In this document: positions 43,504-51,821 of the stretch, piece by piece | Numbering within the stretch: the stretch's first letter is position 1 | Layout of the letters: every line of letters starts with the position of its first letter | Origin: GWE2-51-13 sp041736705 | GTDB taxonomy: Bacteria > Bacillota_I > Bacilli_A > Erysipelotrichales > Erysipelotrichaceae | Reading direction: 5' to 3' | Length of the DNA stretch: 64,000 nucleotides | NCBI GenBank assembly: GCA_041736705.1 | Contig: JBGSTC010000016.1 | Location: forward strand, 11,234-75,233 | The notes under the pieces: generated by a model | Databases searched by the model: none | What the model was told of the DNA's origin: nothing | What the model saw: the letters and a program-made list of their open reading frames with translations, nothing else | Made by a program: the position numbers and the translations under genes

Positions 43504-44982
43504 CTAGTGAATGTTGGAAGCGAGTTCCAAGACCCGCACCTGGCTGAATTCTTCCTTCGTCAGTTCGCCGGTCAAACGGCCTCCCGACAAGACGATGATA
43601 CGGTCCGACATCCCCAGTAATTCGGCCATATCCGAGGTAATCATGAGGATGGCTTTCCCTTCGGCGGACAACTTCACCATCAACTCGTAGATTTCCTGTT
43701 TCGCGCCGACGTCGATGCCGCGCGTCGGTTCATCGAAAATCAGAATGTCGGAATTGGTCGCCAATGTCTTCGCCAACACCACTTTCTGCTGGTTCCCGCC
43801 GGACAAATTCTTCACCAACTGCTGGATGCTTGGGGTTTTGATGGAGAAGAGACCGATATAATGCTCCGCCTGTTCTTTTTCGCGTTTGCTGTCCAACAGG
43901 ATTCCACGTGCGATCTTCCGTAGGTTTGCGATCGTCGCATTCCACGCGATCGGCTTCTCAAGGAAACATCCTTGTTGCTTGCGGTCCTCGGGGATCAATC
44001 CGATTCCATGGCGGATCGCATCCGAAGGCAAATGGATCTTGACCCGTTGTCCCTTCACGATGATTTCCCCGGAATCCGACTTGTCCGCCCCGTAGATCAT
44101 GCGTGCCAATTCGGTTCGCCCGGCTCCGATCAACCCTGCCAGACCTAGGATTTCCCCTCTGTGTAACTGGAAAGAAACGTCCGCATCGCCGCTTCCGCTC
44201 AACCCTTTGATTTCAAGGACGACTTCCCCGATTTCGCATCGCTTGGCTGGATAAGTATCGCTGATTTCCCGTCCGACCATCAGTTGGATCAAACGCTTTC
44301 GATCGGTCTTCGCCGTTTCAAGCGTATCCACGTACAGTCCGTCACGCATGACCGTGACCCGGTCGGAAATCTCGAAGATTTCATCCATGCGATGGGAGAT
44401 ATAGATGATGGTGACTCCGCTTTCCTTAAGTGTTTTGATGATTTGGAATAGTTTATCGACTTCGGAAACCGAGAGCGGCGCACTGGGTTCATCCATGATC
44501 AGGATTTTCGCGTCTTTACTGACGGCTTTCGCGATTTCCACCAATTGCTGGCGCGACGTCGGAAGTTCGCTGATCAAAGCTTCGGGATCGATGTCGACCC
44601 CCATGCGCGCAAAGACTTCGGATGCTTTGTTCGCCATCCACGTAGGATCGACGAATTTGCCATGACGCTCACCCAAACAGATGTTTTCCGCGACCGAAAG
44701 CGAGTTCACCAAATTGAATTCCTGATAGATGACTTCGATTCCGTTATTCTTCGCATGCAACGGATCCAGTTTACGAAAACTCTTTCCGTTGATTTCGATC
44801 GTTCCTTCATCCGCTTGCACGGCTCCCGCGATGATCTTGATCAGCGTCGATTTCCCCGCACCGTTTTCCCCCAGAAGGGCATGCACTTCCCCTTTGTGGA
44901 AATCGATGGAAAACTGGTTCAACGCGACGACACCCGGATATCTTTTCGTAATGTTTTTCGTCGAAAGGACGGTTTCTTTCAT
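43504..44982 (-). CDS. Simple-sugar ABC transporter ATP-binding protein (RbsA/MglA type)
   Basis: A 492-residue protein with two fused cassettes, as in CUT2 importers. Cassette 1 has GENGAGKSTL (about 37-46), SRQQLVEIAKAVSKDAKILIMDEPSAPLS and HRMDEIF. Cassette 2 has the degenerate Walker A GLIGAGRTELARMIYG and the signature LSGGNQQKVVLAKTLATNSDILIFDEPTRGIDVGAK. It drives uptake with the RbsC-type permease downstream. A hairpin in the spacer ahead of it may lower its expression relative to the binding protein. GGGGAGAACC precedes the ATG. Confidence 0.95.
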   Translation of the reverse strand: MKETVLSTKNITKRYPGVVALNQFSIDFHKGEVHALLGENGAGKSTLIKIIAGAVQADEGTIEINGKSFRKLDPLHAKNNGIEVIYQEFNLVNSLSVAENICLGERHGKFVDPTWMANKASEVFARMGVDIDPEALISELPTSRQQLVEIAKAVSKDAKILIMDEPSAPLSVSEVDKLFQIIKTLKESGVTIIYISHRMDEIFEISDRVTVMRDGLYVDTLETAKTDRKRLIQLMVGREISDTYPAKRCEIGEVVLEIKGLSGSGDADVSFQLHRGEILGLAGLIGAGRTELARMIYGADKSDSGEIIVKGQRVKIHLPSDAIRHGIGLIPEDRKQQGCFLEKPIAWNATIANLRKIARGILLDSKREKEQAEHYIGLFSIKTPSIQQLVKNLSGGNQQKVVLAKTLATNSDILIFDEPTRGIDVGAKQEIYELMVKLSAEGKAILMITSDMAELLGMSDRIIVLSGGRLTGELTKEEFSQVRVLELASNIH

Positions 44983-45007
44983 TTGGTTCTCCCCTCTGTA
45001 AAATGAA

Positions 45008-45038
45008 ACCGAAGTGGTACGGTTGTAACCACTTCGGT
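45008..45038 (-). other. Intra-operon stem-loop after the binding-protein gene
   Basis: ACCGAAGTGGT and ACCACTTCGGT pair perfectly over 11 bases around a 9-base loop, followed on the minus strand by TTCATTTT. Such structures stabilise the binding-protein mRNA or act as partial terminators, so the binding protein outnumbers the transporter. Confidence 0.75.
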
Positions 45039-45050
45039 GTTCTTCAACCC

Positions 45051-46025
45051 TTAGTTACTCGGCAAGGTCTTGGCGATCGCATCCGTGATGACGGCGCCTT
45101 TATCCCATGTCCCATCGGCCAATCCTTTGAGGATTTGGTAGGTGGCATCGGGTAGCGGTACCTGGACCCCGTCGATGGTCGGTCCGACGATCGACATCGT
45201 CCCTCTGAAGATCGATTCGTTACTTGGTGATTTATTGATGACTTCCATGATCGGATCGGAGTTGTCTCCGCTGAAGACGGCGATTTTCGCCTTGTCGACA
45301 CCGCTTTGTCCCATGATGTATTCATTGACGCCCAACGCCGAATCCGCGTTGTAGGTCAAGATCAAGGAAGCATCCGAATTCTGTTGCCACATGTTTTCCA
45401 TGACGGCGGTCGCTTCAGCGGAAGTAATGGATTCCCCTTGGGCGACGACGACATCCGCTTTGCCCCAGGCTTTGATTTTGTCGATGATCCCGTTACTACG
45501 GTTGGTCGAGTCGATCGTTCCGGTTTGCTTAATGACGATGACTTTCGGACGAACGGTCAATCCGGCTTCGGTACCGTCGGCGGAGAATGTCTTGATCAAC
45601 CAATCGATGCCCATTTCGGCGATTTGTTCACCCGCATTGTATTGGTTCATGTTCATCATGACATCGTAGACACCCGTATCCGTTCCGGCGACCAAGACTT
45701 TGATTCCGGCTTTCTGCGCTTTTTCGATCGCAGCTTGGACGTTGTTGGGATCGACCGGCATCAAGGCGATGACTTTAACCTTCATCGCGATGAAGTTTTC
45801 GATTTGTTCGAGTTGTTTCGTCGCACTTCCCGCCGCATCGGCGATTTGTACGGTCAATCCGTCTTTTTCGGCACGGGTATTGACTTCCCCTGTCAACCAA
45901 CCGACAAACGGGTTGGTCGTATCCGGTACGCTATACCCGATATCCACGCGCGGTTTACTTTGGCAGGCGGCGAGGGATAGTCCGAGCATCAAAACGATAA
46001 GCAGGCTTAGAATCTTTTTCATCAT
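45051..46025 (-). CDS. Sugar-binding lipoprotein of the ABC importer
   Basis: A 324-residue periplasmic-binding-protein-I-type lipoprotein. The signal peptide ends in LSLAAC (lipobox cysteine about 21). The mature part begins IGYSVPDTTNPFVGWLTGEVNTRAEKDG and has LEQIENFIAMKVKVIALMPVDP, a pattern of ribose/xylose-type binding proteins. The sugar is not evident. Two adjacent ATGs are possible; AGGAGG fits the second (46022) slightly better. The operon promoter region holds a cre box and is divergent from a LysR gene. Confidence 0.92.
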   Translation of the reverse strand: MMKKILSLLIVLMLGLSLAACQSKPRVDIGYSVPDTTNPFVGWLTGEVNTRAEKDGLTVQIADAAGSATKQLEQIENFIAMKVKVIALMPVDPNNVQAAIEKAQKAGIKVLVAGTDTGVYDVMMNMNQYNAGEQIAEMGIDWLIKTFSADGTEAGLTVRPKVIVIKQTGTIDSTNRSNGIIDKIKAWGKADVVVAQGESITSAEATAVMENMWQQNSDASLILTYNADSALGVNEYIMGQSGVDKAKIAVFSGDNSDPIMEVINKSPSNESIFRGTMSIVGPTIDGVQVPLPDATYQILKGLADGTWDKGAVITDAIAKTLPSN

Positions 46026-46047
46026 TTCTCCTCCTCATTGGTGAAAT

Positions 46048-46061
46048 TGTAAGCGTATTCA
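46048..46061 (-). promoter_or_regulatory. Catabolite-responsive element (cre) ahead of sugar ABC operon
   Basis: TGTAAGCGTATTCA matches the CcpA consensus TGWAANCGNTNWCA at 13 of 14 positions. It lies about 25 bases upstream of the binding-protein gene, where CcpA binding would repress the operon. Confidence 0.7.
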
Positions 46062-46151
46062 TGCCTTGATTATAGGGTACGAATCCTTTACTATCAATTC
46101 CGTTTGTGGTACTATTTATTCGATAACGGAATATATCAAAAGGACCTCCCC

Positions 46152-47057
46152 ATGGAAATCAATTACCTGATCGAATTCGCATCGATTGCCCGATACCGGA
46201 GTTTTTCGTTGGCGGCGGAAGAACTGTGCATTTCCCAATCTTCCCTGTCGAAACACATCCAAGCCGTGGAGAAAGAACTCGGCGTCCCCTTGTTCGACCG
46301 TTCGACCCGCAACGTCGTCATCAGCGAATTCGGGAAGATCCTTCTTCCCTTTGCCGAGCAACTGGTTGAGATCAACGATGACATCCAGGGGAGCGTCTAT
46401 GATTTCATCAACAAAGAAAAGAAGCAACTTTTGATTGCTTCGATTCCGGTCATGGCTCAATACGATATCACGGGGATCATCGCGAAATTCCAAAAGGACC
46501 ACCCCAAGATCAAGTTGATCGTTTCGGAAAACGAAGGGACGGATATCCCGAAAATGTTGGAAGACGGGAGTTGCGAAGTCGCCTTCACGCGGAAATTCCC
46601 CAACGAACCTTCACGTTTCGAATACCTGACCTATCGGTCGGACTTGCTTTGCGCGATCCTGCCGAAGTCGCATCCGTTGGCGAAAAACGAAACCCTTTCC
46701 TTAACTCAGCTCAAGAACGAGAACTTTCTATTCCTGGACAAGAAAACACTGATCTACGGTTATTGTTTCAACGCCTGTGTCGATGCCGGATTCACTCCGA
46801 ATGTGACCTATACCGGACATCGACCGGAAAACATCATCGACCTGACCGCGCAAGGCGCGGGGGTTTCTTTATTGATGAAACATCAGGCCAAGTATTTCAA
46901 TCATCCCGAAGTCGTTAGCGTCTTGATCTCCCCGGCGATCGAGAGTAGTATCTGCCTCACCAAGATGAAGGACCACAAACTCTCCCCGACAGGTCGGTTG
47001 TTTTGGAATTATGTCAAATCCTATACCGACCTCTTGAATCTTTCCTTGATTGAATGA
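46152..47057 (+). CDS. LysR-family regulator, divergent to sugar ABC operon
   Basis: A 301-residue regulator: winged helix at 1-60 (FASIARYRSFSLAAEELCISQSSLSKHIQAVEKELGVPLFDRSTR) and an effector domain beginning LLIASIPVMAQYDITG. The start at 46152 follows AAAAGGACC; the longer frame lacks a site. Divergent placement suggests that it controls the sugar-uptake operon. LysR control of a CUT2 sugar importer is less common than LacI control; the effector may be an acid or acyl-sugar, in keeping with the operon's hydrolases. Confidence 0.9.
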   Translation: MEINYLIEFASIARYRSFSLAAEELCISQSSLSKHIQAVEKELGVPLFDRSTRNVVISEFGKILLPFAEQLVEINDDIQGSVYDFINKEKKQLLIASIPVMAQYDITGIIAKFQKDHPKIKLIVSENEGTDIPKMLEDGSCEVAFTRKFPNEPSRFEYLTYRSDLLCAILPKSHPLAKNETLSLTQLKNENFLFLDKKTLIYGYCFNACVDAGFTPNVTYTGHRPENIIDLTAQGAGVSLLMKHQAKYFNHPEVVSVLISPAIESSICLTKMKDHKLSPTGRLFWNYVKSYTDLLNLSLIE

Positions 47058-47435
47058 TTATTTCTTGAGACTCGTCCCACAATACGGGCAAAGTTTGAAA
47101 TCACTCGATACTTCTCTCCCGCAGGACCGGCATTTTGGATTCAACGGGGTCGCGCAATACGGACAGACCGTGAAATCGGAGGAGATCGGTTTTGAACACG
47201 AAGGGCAAGCCATCGTATTGACCACCGGTTTCACATCGGGTAGTTTCACTTCCTGCTTCGTCTTGGTCGATCCTAAATTCCCTCCGACCGTAAACAATCC
47301 AAAGAGGAACGCACCGAGGATCGCGATCCTCCCTGTATCCGTCTTGGATGAGGGTTCATCCGAGAAATACGCTCCGACCGCAAACACGATCAATAGAATC
47401 CCCAGTATCGTCCCAATCACACGACTTGCTTTCAT
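47058..47435 (-). CDS. Double zinc-ribbon membrane protein
   Basis: A 125-residue protein with two membrane segments in the first 55 residues (IGTILGILLIVFAVGAYF and IAILGAFLFGLFTVGG), then two treble-clef zinc ribbons with paired CPSC/CPYC and CRSC/CPYC motifs. Zinc ribbons of this type often bind protein or nucleic acid partners. No specific role can be given. It is convergent with the LysR gene; the stops are adjacent, with no clear terminator between. Confidence 0.75.
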   Translation of the reverse strand: MKASRVIGTILGILLIVFAVGAYFSDEPSSKTDTGRIAILGAFLFGLFTVGGNLGSTKTKQEVKLPDVKPVVNTMACPSCSKPISSDFTVCPYCATPLNPKCRSCGREVSSDFKLCPYCGTSLKK

Positions 47436-47591
47436 CCTCTTTCCGCCTTTCTATTTCGACTACTTTTGCATATCGTATCATCCTGTTTTTCCTGCGTCAA
47501 TCTCTGTTTCGACCCTTACGGTCATACGAGTCGATGTTTGATTCAAACGTGGTATGATGGTATCAACGAAACGATGTGAAAGGAGAATTCA

Positions 47592-47975
47592 ATGATCCAA
47601 GAATATACACGTACCACGAACTTGCCGTATGAGGAAACGATTTCGATTTTGAAAGATCGTCTGATGGAAGAGAAATTCGGCGTATTGATCGCCATCGACC
47701 TTCCGCAGAAATTCAAAGAAAAAGGGTTGGAATCGACGGATAAGTTTACGATCTTGGAAGTATGCAATCCGTTTGAAGCCTTCAAAGCCGTAGGTTTCGA
47801 TCCCAAAGTCGCTTATTTTCTACCCTGTAAACTGATCGTACGGGAGAAAGACAAGGTCGGTGTGATCGAAATGATCCGACCTTCAAGCATGATCGCCGAG
47901 CTTCAGAATCCATCCCTTGACGGATTCGCGTTGGAGATCGAAAACACGCTCATCCGTGTCATCGAAAAAGTGTAA
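47592..47975 (+). CDS. DUF302-family protein
   Basis: A 127-residue single-domain protein. The pattern EETISILKDRLMEEKFGVLIAIDLPQKFKEKG ... FTILEVCNPFEAFKAV ... AYFLPCKLIVREKD matches DUF302. The fold is a dodecin-like or TATA-box-binding-like dimer in known structures; the function is unknown. GAAAGGAGAATTCA precedes the ATG. It stands alone and ends at a strong terminator. Confidence 0.9.
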   Translation: MIQEYTRTTNLPYEETISILKDRLMEEKFGVLIAIDLPQKFKEKGLESTDKFTILEVCNPFEAFKAVGFDPKVAYFLPCKLIVREKDKVGVIEMIRPSSMIAELQNPSLDGFALEIENTLIRVIEKV

Positions 47976-47990
47976 ACTGATTTAACTTAT

Positions 47991-48027
47991 AAAAACCGCC
48001 CTTGAGAGTTGAGCAAGGGCGGTTTTT
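47991..48027 (+). terminator. Bidirectional terminator between DUF302 and FN3-protein genes
   Basis: A 14-base-pair stem AAAAACCGCCCTTG / CAAGGGCGGTTTTT with a 9-base loop and T runs on both strands. Confidence 0.92.
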
Positions 48028-48042
48028 ATCAGAAAGAAAGGG

Positions 48043-49452
48043 TCAATACGTTACTGGAACGACAAGATTCAAGGGAGTTGTGAATTGGAGTGTCGGGCTA
48101 GTCACCTTCTTTCCATCATAGATATATGTGATACTGAAGTAATAGGATGTATCAGCTTGAAGATAGCCAAGGATATCCCCGCCGTTATAGTAGCTGGAGT
48201 TATCCACGACATAACTATGGGTGGATGAATCCGAGATGAAAGTCAGATAACCGTCGTCGGGATAGGATGGCGAAGGATTGGATTTCGAGATGACGACTTT
48301 ATACCCTTGAAGGCAGGAACAGTTTTCCTCCGTCCATGTCAGTCTCAGATAGGTATCCGCACTCTCGATCGATAAGGTGATGTCATCTTGCGATAACGTC
48401 GTTTCTTCTTCATGCGTCAACAAGCCAGCCGGCGTCGTGACTTTCACGGCCGGTGTCGTGACTTTCTTATCGTTGTAGACATAGGTGATACTGAAGTAAT
48501 ATTCCGTGTTGGCTTTCAGATATCCACCGATATCCCCGCCATGATACTCGGACGTGTTGTCGACTTTGAAATAGTTCATGGAACGATCCGTGATCCATGT
48601 CAGATAGCCGTCATCGGGATAGCTCGGCGCGCTGTTGGACTGTGAAATGACGACTTTGTAGCCTTGTAGGTTCGAACTCGGTTCTTTGGTCCAAAGGAGT
48701 TTCACATCCCCTTCGCGGACGACCACTTGAAGCAGTAATGCATCCAGATTCAGATCCGTGCTTGTTTCCGGGACGGATAGATTCGCCGGCGTCGTCACTT
48801 TGACGGGATCGGTCGTGACTTTCTTATCGTTGTAGACATAGGTAATACTAAAGTAGTAAGCGGTACTCGGTTTGAGATATCCCCCGAAATCCCCTCCGTT
48901 ATACTTTACGGAGTTGTCGACCTTGAGATAGTTCATGGAGCGGTCTGTGATCCATTTCAGATAACCGTCGTTGGGATAGGAAGGCGAAGAATTGGACTTC
49001 GAGATGACGACCTTGTATCCCTGCAGATCGGACGAACTTTCCTTGGTCCAACTCAGTTTCAGATACCCGTCGTTGACACTTACTTGTAGTTTCAATTCCG
49101 TGGTCGGTGCCGGATCCGGTTTAGGGTCGGGCGTTACTTCCGGTTCTTTGTCTTCAACAATCGGCGTCTCTTCTTCTTTTTCCGTTACTTCGGGTTCTTT
49201 GGGAACCGTCACGGTCTCTTGCGTCTTGGGATCCTGTATTTTGATTTGAGCCTTCAATTCCTCGATGGTCGCTTCAAGATTGCGGATTTTCTCTTCTTGT
49301 TTCTCCACTTTCCCAAAGAGGTTTGTCACCATTTCGAACACATCGACTTCCCCGTTGACGGCTTTGACGAAGACCGGGCTAAAAACGACGGCGAAAATCA
49401 TAAGCGGGATGACGGTCAAAACGATGACTTTCTTTTTGAGCAGTTTCGACAT
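48043..49452 (-). CDS. FN3-repeat surface protein with coiled-coil stalk
   Basis: A 469-residue protein. Residues 8-30 form an uncleaved signal or membrane anchor. Residues about 45-72 form a coiled coil (VEKQEEKIRNLEATIEELKAQI). Residues about 75-120 are a Pro/Glu/Thr linker. Three FN3-like repeats of about 110 residues follow, each with LQGYKVVIS.SN..PSYP.DGYL and YYFSITY.Y..KKVT. The third holds an unusual CSC pair. It is probably displayed outside the membrane. It follows the RsgI-like gene by 37 bases and so lies under the same cyclic di-GMP riboswitch. No catalytic domain; a binding or structural role is inferred. Confidence 0.8.
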   Translation of the reverse strand: MSKLLKKKVIVLTVIPLMIFAVVFSPVFVKAVNGEVDVFEMVTNLFGKVEKQEEKIRNLEATIEELKAQIKIQDPKTQETVTVPKEPEVTEKEEETPIVEDKEPEVTPDPKPDPAPTTELKLQVSVNDGYLKLSWTKESSSDLQGYKVVISKSNSSPSYPNDGYLKWITDRSMNYLKVDNSVKYNGGDFGGYLKPSTAYYFSITYVYNDKKVTTDPVKVTTPANLSVPETSTDLNLDALLLQVVVREGDVKLLWTKEPSSNLQGYKVVISQSNSAPSYPDDGYLTWITDRSMNYFKVDNTSEYHGGDIGGYLKANTEYYFSITYVYNDKKVTTPAVKVTTPAGLLTHEEETTLSQDDITLSIESADTYLRLTWTEENCSCLQGYKVVISKSNPSPSYPDDGYLTFISDSSTHSYVVDNSSYYNGGDILGYLQADTSYYFSITYIYDGKKVTSPTLQFTTPLNLVVPVTY

Positions 49453-49489
49453 TCAGTTCACCTCTTCCAAAGTTCAAGCGTTCGCTTGA

Positions 49490-50446
49490 CTATGCCGACT
49501 CGGTATCGGATTCATCTTCTTCATCGGTATTTTTCTTCGAATCGCCTTTCCCGTTATTCGTCTTCTCTTTTTCGGGTTTGACGTTTTCTTCTTTCGCTTC
49601 CTCTTCTTCGACATCATAGGTCGCCCACAACGCTTCCAATTCATCCTTCAGCGCTTCCAGGTCTTCACCTTCCGTCGCTAACCGAGTGACGTATTGGGTG
49701 GTGTCGACTCCGGCACCTTCGAGTGCCGCGATGAACTTCTCGCATAGACTGGTAAAGCGATCCTGTTTGCGAATGACTTGTTGGGCTTTCTTTTCAAGTT
49801 GGTCGACGTTCTTCTGGCTTGCGACGAATTCGGAAACGCTCAGCCATTCCCCTTCGACTTCGACCATCCCGTTGATGACATAAAGCCCTAGAGGGACTTT
49901 CTTGCCTTCCGCTTCGAATTTTTCGCGTAAGGTCGCCTTGATGACGGCAACGACGGTCGTATCTTCGATGCCTGCGCTCGCAGCGATCGCAGCCTGGATT
50001 CGCTGTCCCAGCGAATCTTGTTTGACTTCTTCTTCCGCCTCGTCGTCCTCTTCCTCTTCGTCCAAAATCACGGTCGTCACGATGACATAGTCATCGGAAG
50101 TATCCGAACTGACGATGAAACCGGCGTCCGTGGCGATCACGATCAGTTTCTTGATGGCTTCTTCGATCGGCAAACCGACCAGACCCGACACATCCAGGGT
50201 TAAAGCGTCGTCATTGAGCGCCTTGATTTCGACGACGATGTCATGATAATCCGTATAGAATTCGAAACTCGGGTTGATATCGACGCTCACCATGGCATAG
50301 ACGGATTTCGCCGATGCGACCGATTCCCTCGCCTTGGAAACAAAGGCATACACCAACATCGTCATCACCAAGGCTAAGGATAAACTGACTGCGAATAGTT
50401 TTTTTGCCGTGTGGAATCCTCGCTTTCTCTGTTGATCGATGATCAT
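49490..50446 (-). CDS. RsgI-like transmembrane protein without linked sigma factor
   Basis: A 318-residue paralogue of the 31076-32131 gene. A cytosolic stub of only about 18 residues precedes one membrane helix (about 18-36), then MVSVDINPSFEF with the Asn-Pro site of RsgI proteins. A similar helical domain contains PLGLYVINGMV and GAGVDTTQY, both shared with the paralogue. Two acidic stretches and a charged tail end the protein. The short N-terminus lacks room for an anti-sigma segment, and no sigma gene is adjacent, so its role may be extracellular. It is led by a class I cyclic di-GMP riboswitch. The nearest ribosome binding site is GGAG, 19 bases upstream, with a small hairpin between. 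Confidence 0.78.
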   Translation of the reverse strand: MIIDQQRKRGFHTAKKLFAVSLSLALVMTMLVYAFVSKARESVASAKSVYAMVSVDINPSFEFYTDYHDIVVEIKALNDDALTLDVSGLVGLPIEEAIKKLIVIATDAGFIVSSDTSDDYVIVTTVILDEEEEDDEAEEEVKQDSLGQRIQAAIAASAGIEDTTVVAVIKATLREKFEAEGKKVPLGLYVINGMVEVEGEWLSVSEFVASQKNVDQLEKKAQQVIRKQDRFTSLCEKFIAALEGAGVDTTQYVTRLATEGEDLEALKDELEALWATYDVEEEEAKEENVKPEKEKTNNGKGDSKKNTDEEDESDTESA

Positions 50447-50509
50447 TTCATGAACGAATTTTCGACTCCGTTGATCTTTCTTCTTTTAAATGGAAAAAAG
50501 AACAAATAC

Positions 50510-50590
50510 TTTGGTAACTGGCTACCACCTGACGGAGGTCCTCTAGCTTTGCGTCCTTATCTTTCGATAAGTTTGCCTTTTTCATTCATT
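50510..50590 (-). ncRNA. Class I cyclic di-GMP riboswitch (GEMM-I)
   Basis: On the minus strand the order is GGCAAAC, a CTTATC-GAAA-GATAAG tetraloop hairpin, GGACGCAAAGC, a hairpin with GAGGACCTCC, and GGTAGCCAGTTACC. This is the full GEMM-I pattern, including the tetraloop/receptor pair and the GCAAAGC core that holds the ligand. It lies about 65 bases upstream of the RsgI-like gene. A T-rich run (about 50494-50502 on the minus strand) and an AU-rich TTCTTTT/AAAAGAA stem follow; whether control is by termination or translation is not clear. Confidence 0.92.
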
Positions 50591-50697
50591 GTTCTCTACA
50601 TGCGAATCGTAGCACAGATTCATTCTAAATCATAGTGGAAAATCGCAAGATTTTGTTGATTTTTTCAAGAAAATGATTATAATGACGAACTTTTACA

Positions 50698-51723
50698 CTA
50701 GATATGAATGGAAAGAATGGTTCGCAATGTTTGCGTGTCATACATCGCATCTTTTAGCGTATCGACATCCCTCACCGTGACATCGATCGAATCGAAATGC
50801 TTGGCGATTTTCTTCAGGATCCGGCGATAGTCCGGATGGTTATGATGGGCTTTGCGACCCTGGGACAATTCATGGAAATACATGAAGACAAGGGCATGCA
50901 TGGTTTCGAAGATGGAGGATTCGATCCAGAAATCCACTTTGTCCAAGGGGGGAAGATATCGCTCCAAGAGCTTTTCGACCCAGATCAAACCGTCGTCATT
51001 CGACTTCCAGATATCCACGTAGACAGAATCGAAACCGTCGAGATAGGATTCGTTGAAGTAATCCAAGGCATCGCCTTCCACGATGGTCAATGGGATCGTG
51101 TCGGGGAATTGAGGTTGGATGAAGGTTTGAAACAGTTCGATGACGGCTTTGGATTTCTCGATGACCGTGATCGACGTCACCTTCGGATTCAGCATCGCCA
51201 TGTAAATAAAGTATCCGATCCCCAAACCGAACGTCACCACATTCCCGTGGGCATTCTTGGCATAGGGGTCGTTCGTATTCGCTTCGGCGGGGGAATCCAT
51301 CATCCAGACTTCGTCGTTTTGCCAAAGGAACACCGCGTCGTAGGGTTGATCCAATGCACGTAGGGTCATCCAGTCGTTGAGTTCGCGATGCGGATCGGGG
51401 TGGATGGCGCAGACATTGAACAGTTCGTTAGCGCTTAGGGTTTCGCGCGTGAACTTGAATTCGGAGCTTTGGATCTTGTCGAGTCGGATGTGGGTGTTAT
51501 AGGGGCTTTGAAGGTATTCCTGCGTGCTGATGAATAAGGAAGGCCAGGATTCTTCATCACCTGAAAACTCGGGGATCCCCGCTTGTTTCATCTTTTTCTG
51601 GATCTTCTTTTCATTTCTGGGTGTCACATGCATCCCCAAAAATCCGTTGATTTCCTCATTGCGAAGCTGGTTCGTGCATCGTTTGAAGAATGCCTCGATT
51701 TCGGGCGTTCGTTCTATCTTCAT
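50698..51723 (-). CDS. Spermidine-synthase-like SAM-fold protein
   Basis: A 341-residue protein. Residues about 165-260 show a Rossmann methyltransferase or aminopropyltransferase core: NVVTFGLGIGYFIYMA (motif I), SITVIEKSKAVIELF (acid at the end of strand 2), IPLTIVEGDALDYF and FDSVYVDIWKSNDDG. The arrangement resembles spermidine synthase, but the canonical catalytic GGGDG is replaced by FGLGIG, so aminopropyl transfer is doubtful. The N-terminal 150 residues are unassigned. GAGGTGAACC precedes the ATG. Single gene. Confidence 0.65.
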   Translation of the reverse strand: MKIERTPEIEAFFKRCTNQLRNEEINGFLGMHVTPRNEKKIQKKMKQAGIPEFSGDEESWPSLFISTQEYLQSPYNTHIRLDKIQSSEFKFTRETLSANELFNVCAIHPDPHRELNDWMTLRALDQPYDAVFLWQNDEVWMMDSPAEANTNDPYAKNAHGNVVTFGLGIGYFIYMAMLNPKVTSITVIEKSKAVIELFQTFIQPQFPDTIPLTIVEGDALDYFNESYLDGFDSVYVDIWKSNDDGLIWVEKLLERYLPPLDKVDFWIESSIFETMHALVFMYFHELSQGRKAHHNHPDYRRILKKIAKHFDSIDVTVRDVDTLKDAMYDTQTLRTILSIHI

Positions 51724-51790
51724 CGGTTCACCTCGATCCTTGTGAGTTCGACCCTATTGTATCATATTCGTACCTTTCGGGTTTTCGAAA

Positions 51791-51819
51791 GAAAGGGAAT
51801 CCGCAACGGATTCCCTTTC
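51791..51819 (-). terminator. Terminator of the hyp-like operon
   Basis: A 13-base-pair stem GAAAGGGAATCCG / CGGATTCCCTTTC with a 3-base loop, directly after the last gene of the operon. Confidence 0.88.
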
Positions 51820-51821
51820 GA

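Noticed and set aside
50866..50880. Second GCAAAGC-like motif on the minus strand
   Set aside because: It lies within the spermidine-synthase-like coding region and lacks the other parts of a GEMM riboswitch.
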